A stretch of 11,330 bases of DNA from CAZEWZ01 sp964516765 (GTDB lineage Bacteria > Bacteroidota > Bacteroidia > Flavobacteriales > UBA7430), in NCBI GenBank assembly GCA_964516765.1, contig CAZEWZ010000036.1, positions 1 to 11,330 of the forward strand. Direction: 5' to 3'. The notes beneath the pieces are model-generated. The model saw only the letters and a program-made list of their open reading frames with translations, searched no databases and was not told the DNA's origin. Positions within the stretch are counted from its first letter, which is position 1; every line of letters starts with the position of its first letter. Made by a program: the position numbers and the translations under genes. This document shows, in pieces, positions 7,208 to 11,330 of this stretch.

Positions 7208-8364
7208 GAGAAAAATTGTGTTTTTTCTTGTACCATTTTCTTTAATAGTGGGCTCGGTCTATATCGATCCTCCCCATAAGTATTGAATAGTTCCTCAAGT
7301 TCTGCCAAGACATTTATTAATCCTTTTTCATTTGCCCAGGCCAAAAGTCCTTTTGGATAGTTTACTCCTTTTGTCATAGCTATGTCTATATCTTTTTCTG
7401 ATGCGATATTCATAAAAAATGCATCAATAGCTTCATTAATCAACAAACAGACTACTCTATTAACAATTTTATCGCCTAATTTCTCATCTATTGATGGAGC
7501 AGGATTGAGTTCTTTTTTCTTATAATTGTAGAAACCATGTCCCGATTTTCTTCCCAGTCGATTAGCTTCAATTAATCTTTTTTGAGAAAAAGACGGCTTG
7601 TATCTTGGATCAAAGAAAAATTCTTTGAACACAGTCTCTGTAACCACATAATTCACATCATGTCCAATATAATCCATTAGTTCAAATGGTCCCATTGGAA
7701 AGCCTCCCAATTCTTTCATGGCCCAGTCTATTGTCGCGATGTTGGCCCACCCCTCTTCGAGTATTCGAATTGCTTCTCCGTAAAAAGGTCGAGCTACACG
7801 ATTTACGATAAAGCCCGGAGTATCTTTTGCCAAGACTGTAATCTTATTCCATGAGTCTATAAGGCTTTTTCCTTTTTCTATAAAAATTTCTGAAGATTGA
7901 ATTGCAGGAATAATTTCTACAAGAGGCATAAGAGGAGCTGGGTTGAAAAAGTGAATTCCGATAACACGTTCAGGAATTTTACAGGCACCAGCAATAGAGG
8001 TGATTGATAGGGAAGATGTGTTGCTCGCCAAAATACAATTTTCGGATACCATAGTTTCCATAGAAGAAAAAAGATTTTTTTTGACTTCTATATTTTCAAC
8101 CACAGCTTCAATAATCAGGTCTGAACTTTCAATCGATTCTAATTTATTCGAATAAATAATGCGTTGTTTTATCTCAATGGCTTGCAAAGAACTCATTCGA
8201 TTTTTTTCAATCAATCGATCAAATATTTTAGCCAATTTCAATTCAGCTCCTTGAAGTGCTTCAGGAAAATAATCGTAGAGAACTACTTCATGTCCATAAC
8301 TTGCAGCAACTTGTGCGATGCCAGAACCCATAGCTCCAGCTCCAATTATACTTACTCTTTCCAT
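7204..8364 (-). CDS. paaH: 3-hydroxyadipyl-CoA dehydrogenase
   Basis: 386 residues; NAD-dependent 3-hydroxyacyl-CoA dehydrogenase that should convert 3-hydroxyadipyl-CoA to 3-oxoadipyl-CoA, the substrate of PaaJ. The N-terminal Rossmann domain has GAGAMGSG (G8, G10, G13) and D31 after the second strand. SNTSSL (114-119) follows, then the catalytic pair H138 in IHFFNPAP and E150 in LVEI, 12 residues apart as in the family, and the domain junction DTPGFIVNR (181-189). The C-terminal part carries two helical 3HCDH segments (about 185-280 and 300-380). It is shorter than E. coli PaaH (475 residues). The ATG follows the paaG TAA with no gap. The pathway assignment comes from neighbours; the enzyme class is certain. 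Confidence 0.93.
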   Translation of the reverse strand: MERVSIIGAGAMGSGIAQVAASYGHEVVLYDYFPEALQGAELKLAKIFDRLIEKNRMSSLQAIEIKQRIIYSNKLESIESSDLIIEAVVENIEVKKNLFSSMETMVSENCILASNTSSLSITSIAGACKIPERVIGIHFFNPAPLMPLVEIIPAIQSSEIFIEKGKSLIDSWNKITVLAKDTPGFIVNRVARPFYGEAIRILEEGWANIATIDWAMKELGGFPMGPFELMDYIGHDVNYVVTETVFKEFFFDPRYKPSFSQKRLIEANRLGRKSGHGFYNYKKKELNPAPSIDEKLGDKIVNRVVCLLINEAIDAFFMNIASEKDIDIAMTKGVNYPKGLLAWANEKGLINVLAELEELFNTYGEDRYRPSPLLKKMVQEKTQFFS

Positions 8365-9141
8365 TTAATTCCCTTTAAATTTTGCAGGTCTTTTTTCTAA
8401 AAATGCAGTCACTCCTTCAGTATAATCGTATGTTTTTGAAGCAGCTTTTTGAAGTTTTTCTTCTACTTCAAGTTGATTGTTTAGATTATTGGTTAGAGAT
8501 TGATTGAGTGCTCTTTTTGTGAGGCCTAGTCCTTTGGTAGGCATTTCTGCAAGCTTTACTGCAATCTTGAAAGCTTCATCCATGAGAATATTGTCTGGGC
8601 TAATTTTATAAATCATGCCCATTTTTTCAGCATCTGAAGCTGATATTTTATCCCCTAACATCATTAAAGCAGTTGCTTTTTGCATGCCAATATTCCTTGG
8701 TAGAAAAAATGTTCCTCCAGAGTCTGGGATTAAACCTATCTTACTAAAAGCTTGAATAAAAGATGACGATTCTCCAGCGATAGTAATGTCACAACATAGA
8801 GCAATATTTGCTCCTGCTCCCGCAGCTATGCCATTCACTGCGCAAATTACTGGTTTTTCAATATTTCGAATTCGCTCAATGATCGGATTGTAGTGATCCC
8901 GGACAATATCTGTTAAGGGCGGCCCTTTTTGATCTGTGATTTCTTGAAGATCTTGTCCTGCGCAAAATGCTTTTCCTACTCCAGTTAATAGCAGAGACCT
9001 AACATTGTCGTTTTCTTTGCACCGGTCGAGAATTTCTTGAAGTTCAAAGGCCATTATTTTATTGATGCTATTAAATACCTTGGGTCGGTTAAACTTAATA
9101 ATACAAACCTTTGATTTAATTTTATAATCTATGTATTTCAT
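8365..9141 (-). CDS. paaG: oxepin-CoA-forming isomerase (crotonase family)
   Basis: 258 residues of the enoyl-CoA hydratase/isomerase fold. PaaG converts the ring-1,2-epoxide of phenylacetyl-CoA to oxepin-CoA and also shifts a double bond in a later dehydroadipyl-CoA intermediate. The oxyanion-hole segments are KAFCAGQDL (58-65) and NGIAAGAGANIAL (103-115). The isomerase acid is D140 in IGLIPDSGG, a feature of PaaG rather than of hydratases such as PaaF, which use Glu residues. The YNP motif (84-86), KPVICAVNG and the tail EGVTAFLEKR also match PaaG. The start ATG at 9141 gives the family's usual N terminus. It is the first gene of the leftward operon, 137 bases from the divergent paaE, and joins directly onto paaH (TAAATG). 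Confidence 0.92.
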   Translation of the reverse strand: MKYIDYKIKSKVCIIKFNRPKVFNSINKIMAFELQEILDRCKENDNVRSLLLTGVGKAFCAGQDLQEITDQKGPPLTDIVRDHYNPIIERIRNIEKPVICAVNGIAAGAGANIALCCDITIAGESSSFIQAFSKIGLIPDSGGTFFLPRNIGMQKATALMMLGDKISASDAEKMGMIYKISPDNILMDEAFKIAVKLAEMPTKGLGLTKRALNQSLTNNLNNQLEVEEKLQKAASKTYDYTEGVTAFLEKRPAKFKGN

Positions 9142-9158
9142 TTTGCTTTATGATTATT

Positions 9159-9191
9159 CAAACTTATGGTAAAATATAAATATAGGATAAA
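9159..9191 (-). promoter_or_regulatory. candidate promoter of the paaGHIJ operon
   Basis: On the minus strand TAAGTTTG (complement of 9159-9166) matches TAnnTTTG exactly. TTTA (complement of 9188-9191), 21 bases upstream, is a weak -33. A start near 9156 gives a leader of about 15 bases before the paaG ATG. Confidence 0.45.
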
Positions 9192-9195
9192 TCCT
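9184..9195. promoter_or_regulatory. small inverted repeat, possible operator
   Basis: AGGAT-AA-ATCCT, a perfect 5-bp inverted repeat with a 2-base spacer in the divergent paaG/paaE control region. It overlaps the weak -33 of the leftward promoter. It is short and could be chance; no paa regulator gene is in the window. Confidence 0.2.
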
Positions 9196-9235
9196 TTGTC
9201 TGCTGATTCAGATTTTGCATAATATTTTTGCCGAA

Positions 9236-9267
9236 TGTGACAATCCGTTTTGAATTGTATATTTTTG
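9236..9267 (+). promoter_or_regulatory. candidate promoter of paaE
   Basis: TATTTTTG at 9260-9267 matches TAnnTTTG exactly; TGTG at 9236-9239 is a one-mismatch -33 at spacing 20. A start near 9270 leaves about 18 bases to ATG 9288 but only 9 to ATG 9279, which mildly supports the later start. A second identical TATTTTTG lies at 9223-9230 with a weak TCTG -33 at 9199-9202. Confidence 0.45.
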
Positions 9268-9287
9268 CATTAAATTAAATGAAGCGT

Positions 9288-10367
9288 ATGACCAATTTTT
9301 ATGCCCTTGAAGTAAAAGAAGTAAAGCAAGAAACAGAAGATTGTGTATCGCTTTTGTTCGATGTTCCCCCGGATTTACAAACGAAATTTAAATTTGTTCA
9401 AGGTCAGTATATAACTTTACGGGCTGAAGTAAATGGAGAAGATCTCCGAAGATCATACTCTTTATGTTCTTCTCCCTACAGTGGTGAGCTTCGAGTTGCT
9501 GTGAAAAAAATTCCGCAAGGTAAATTTTCCACCTACGTCAATCAGTCGGTTAGGGCAGGTAATCTAATTCAAGTTATGCCCCCGATGGGAAGTTTTTATT
9601 CACCTCTTCTTTCTGGACAGCATAAAAACTATGCAGCTTTTGCAGCCGGTTCTGGAATTACACCTATAATGTCTATCATTAGAGCTACCTTAACGCTTGA
9701 ACAATCTAGCGTGTTTCATCTTTTTTACGGAAATAAATCTTTTCAAACAATAATATTTAAATCCGATTTAGAAGAACTACAAGCAAACTATGGAGACCGA
9801 CTAAAGGTTCACCATATTTTGAGTCGTGAAGATTCTGTTGATCCTTTTTTTAAGGGGCGAATCACTGCTGAAAAATGCAAGAGCTATCATGGAACCTTAT
9901 TTGATGTTAACACCTTAAATCATGTTTTCCTTTGCGGTCCTGAAGAAATGATTTTTCTTGTGAAGGATAGTTTAATAGAATTGGGTCTCTCGCCGACAGA
10001 TATTCATTTTGAATTGTTTACTAGCTCAGAATCTTTGGAAGAGACGAGTTCTGATTTGCATGATAAAGCGTCCTCTAAATTCATCAACTCCAAAGTAGAA
10101 GTTTTAGTAGATGGAGAATCTTTCGAGTTTGATTTGTCTACTAACGGTGAAACAATACTTGATGCTGCTATGGCCGTTGATGCAGATGTACCTTTTGCTT
10201 GCAAGGGAGGAGTGTGTTGTGCATGTAAAGCAAAAGTGATGAAAGGTTCAGCATATATGGATGTAAATTATGGTTTAGACGAAGATGAAGTAAGTGAGGG
10301 GTACATATTGACTTGTCAAGCACACCCTACTTCTGATGAAATTATTATTGACTTTGATGAATTTTGA
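9288..10367 (+). CDS. paaE: phenylacetyl-CoA epoxidase reductase subunit
   Basis: 359 residues (E. coli PaaE about 356). It is the electron-transfer subunit of the phenylacetyl-CoA 1,2-epoxidase and passes electrons from NADPH through FAD and a 2Fe-2S cluster to the PaaA di-iron site. The FAD domain has RRSYS (54-58) and KKIPQGKFS. The NAD(P) domain has AAGSGITP (119-126), FYGNK and FLCGPEEM (214-221). The C-terminal ferredoxin domain has a plant-type motif with Cys 305, 310, 313 and 343 (spacings 4, 2 and 29). An extra Cys at 311 sits inside the cluster loop. ATG 9288 aligns with E. coli (MTNFYALEV); ATG 9279 would add three residues. The catalytic partners PaaABCD are not in the window. The stop shares a base with the next gene (TGATG). 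Confidence 0.95.
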   Translation: MTNFYALEVKEVKQETEDCVSLLFDVPPDLQTKFKFVQGQYITLRAEVNGEDLRRSYSLCSSPYSGELRVAVKKIPQGKFSTYVNQSVRAGNLIQVMPPMGSFYSPLLSGQHKNYAAFAAGSGITPIMSIIRATLTLEQSSVFHLFYGNKSFQTIIFKSDLEELQANYGDRLKVHHILSREDSVDPFFKGRITAEKCKSYHGTLFDVNTLNHVFLCGPEEMIFLVKDSLIELGLSPTDIHFELFTSSESLEETSSDLHDKASSKFINSKVEVLVDGESFEFDLSTNGETILDAAMAVDADVPFACKGGVCCACKAKVMKGSAYMDVNYGLDEDEVSEGYILTCQAHPTSDEIIIDFDEF

Positions 10368-11074
10368 TGAAAAAGAATATTATTGTTACCGGTGCAAGTA
10401 GAGGAATTGGCTATGAGTTGGTGAAGTATTATGCTAGCAATGGTCACCGAGTTATTGCTATTTCTAGAAATCAAGAAGGTTTGGATAACTTAAAACAAGA
10501 TTGTTTGACTGAAAATAAGGACGCTTTGGTAGAAACTCTTTCTTTTGACCTCGCTCACGGAGATTATACAGCACAGTTATCTCCAATGATTATTCAGTAT
10601 TTTACAACTGTAGATATACTAATTAATAATGCAGGGTACCTTAAGGTTAAACCTTTTTCCGATATACATACTTCGGAGCTTGAACAGATGTATCAGGTCA
10701 ATGTTTTTTCCGTATTCAAAATGATTCAAATCTTACTTCCTCATTTTTCTAATGAAGCACATATAGTAAATATTAGTAGTGTAGGAGGTCTTCAGGGTTC
10801 TGTAAAGTTTGCTGGATTGTCTGGATATAGCTCTTCAAAGGCCGCATTGGTCGCACTGACTGAATGTTTGTCTGAGGAATACAAAGATCGATCATGGGCT
10901 TTCAACTGTTTGGCATTAGGGGCTGTGCAGACGGAAATGCTCGCAGAAGCTTTTCCAGGATATGAAGCGCCGTTAAGTGCAAAAGAGATGGCGGATTATA
11001 TTGCTGACTTTTCTTTTCATGGTTCAAAGTTCTACAAAGGTAAAATATTGAATGTCTCTAGATCTACCCCTTAA
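10367..11074 (+). CDS. short-chain dehydrogenase/reductase, unknown substrate
   Basis: 235 residues, a classical-type SDR. Motifs in order: TGASRGIG (8-15, dinucleotide binding), ISRN (32-35; the Ser/Arg after the second strand leans to NADPH), NNAG (87-90), the catalytic Asn region VNVFS (N112), Ser at 137-138, and GYSSSK with Y154 and K158. The usual Pro-Gly before the NAD-binding V-T segment is replaced by LG (LALGAVQTEM). The C terminus (KGKILNVSRSTP) lacks the usual long family ending. Start ATG 10367 overlaps the paaE stop by one base (TGATG), so it should be co-translated with paaE. I know no standard paa step done by an SDR, so its substrate is open; the coupling suggests a role near ring epoxidation or aldehyde handling (inference). 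Confidence 0.85.
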   Translation: MKKNIIVTGASRGIGYELVKYYASNGHRVIAISRNQEGLDNLKQDCLTENKDALVETLSFDLAHGDYTAQLSPMIIQYFTTVDILINNAGYLKVKPFSDIHTSELEQMYQVNVFSVFKMIQILLPHFSNEAHIVNISSVGGLQGSVKFAGLSGYSSSKAALVALTECLSEEYKDRSWAFNCLALGAVQTEMLAEAFPGYEAPLSAKEMADYIADFSFHGSKFYKGKILNVSRSTP

Positions 11075-11330
11075 TATTTTTTAAATTTTAGTAATTTACT
11101 TTTATTTGGAGCTAAAACTATTATTTATTGATCTACTTATTTTTTTAACCTACTTAAAAAGTTCTTTAAACAATTGTTTTTTAGCTTGTTACATTTTATT
11201 TAGTAACTTTTATTAAACACTCAAAAGGTTATATTTTTATTCACTTTTTTAAAGAAGATTTACCAAACCTAGTTAGCCTTTAAAAATAATTAAAAATTCT
11301 TTTAAAAAGGCTTGTATGTAAATAAAAAGA
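11075..11330. other. AT-rich non-coding end of the window
   Basis: 256 bases with no convincing gene. It holds a 12-base palindrome AAACAATTGTTT (11168-11179) and a weak hairpin with 7-bp arms AGCCTTT (11275-11281) and AAAGGCT (11306-11312) around an AT-only-like loop. A loose pair TTTTAG (11086-11091) / CTAAAA (11112-11117) could be a poor terminator for the SDR gene. No strong terminator is visible. Confidence 0.5.

Noticed and set aside
5159..8400. Plus-strand open frames opposite yebC, paaJ and paaG/paaH (5159-5350, 5809-6183, 6280-6474, 8164-8400)
   Set aside because: They are antisense to genes with strong family matches, and their products resemble no family.
10004..10204. Minus-strand open frame opposite paaE
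   Set aside because: It is antisense to the conserved PaaE ferredoxin domain; a low-complexity Ser-rich shadow.
11168..11179. Palindrome AAACAATTGTTT as an operator
   Set aside because: It is short, AT-rich and not linked to a visible promoter or gene; kept only as a note.
11264..11271. TAGGTTTG -7-like box on the minus strand
   Set aside because: It exactly fits the consensus but faces the end of the SDR gene with no gene behind it and no -33; probably chance in AT-rich DNA.

Overview
The window is AT-rich and most likely comes from a member of the Bacteroidota, probably a marine flavobacterium. This rests on four things: a signal-peptide-bearing surface protein with a degenerate type IX secretion (T9SS)-like tail, a YebC homologue of the MGRAFE type, a phenylacetate gene set resembling E. 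coli Paa proteins but in a different order, and upstream sites matching the Bacteroidota promoter -7 consensus TAnnTTTG rather than sigma-70 boxes. No Shine-Dalgarno sequences stand out. Genus-level placement is not possible by eye.

Left part (1-4630). The first ~120 bases hold the end of an unidentified gene and a very strong hairpin terminator. A single large gene follows (273-4589, + strand). It encodes a predicted secreted protein of about 1438 residues: signal peptide, N-terminal module, 39 tandem cysteine-bracketed acidic units (GCTD ... NYN ... ANxDDGSC), a PKD-like domain and a C-terminal tail resembling a sorting signal. A hairpin at 4593-4628 can terminate transcription from both sides.

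Middle part (4630-5531, - strand). tRNA-Thr(GGT) and a YebC/TACO1-family gene each have a plausible promoter.

Right part (5562-11074) is a divergent phenylacetate (paa) locus. Leftward, paaG-paaH-paaI-paaJ are packed with zero spacing or 4-base overlaps. Rightward, paaE and a short-chain dehydrogenase/reductase (SDR) gene share one base. PaaE is the reductase of the phenylacetyl-CoA epoxidase. PaaG isomerises the ring epoxide to oxepin-CoA and also moves a double bond later in the pathway. PaaH oxidises 3-hydroxyadipyl-CoA and PaaJ cleaves 3-oxoadipyl-CoA to acetyl-CoA and succinyl-CoA. PaaI is a rescue thioesterase. The epoxidase subunits (PaaABCD), the ligase PaaK, PaaZ and PaaF are not in the window, so the locus is incomplete here. 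The 137-bp divergent control region carries consensus -7 elements for both directions and a small inverted repeat.

The last 256 bases (11075-11330) are very AT-rich and carry no gene I can support. The items I find most unusual are the 39-unit repeat protein and the SDR translationally coupled to paaE. I found no mobile element, CRISPR array or clearly new multi-gene system.
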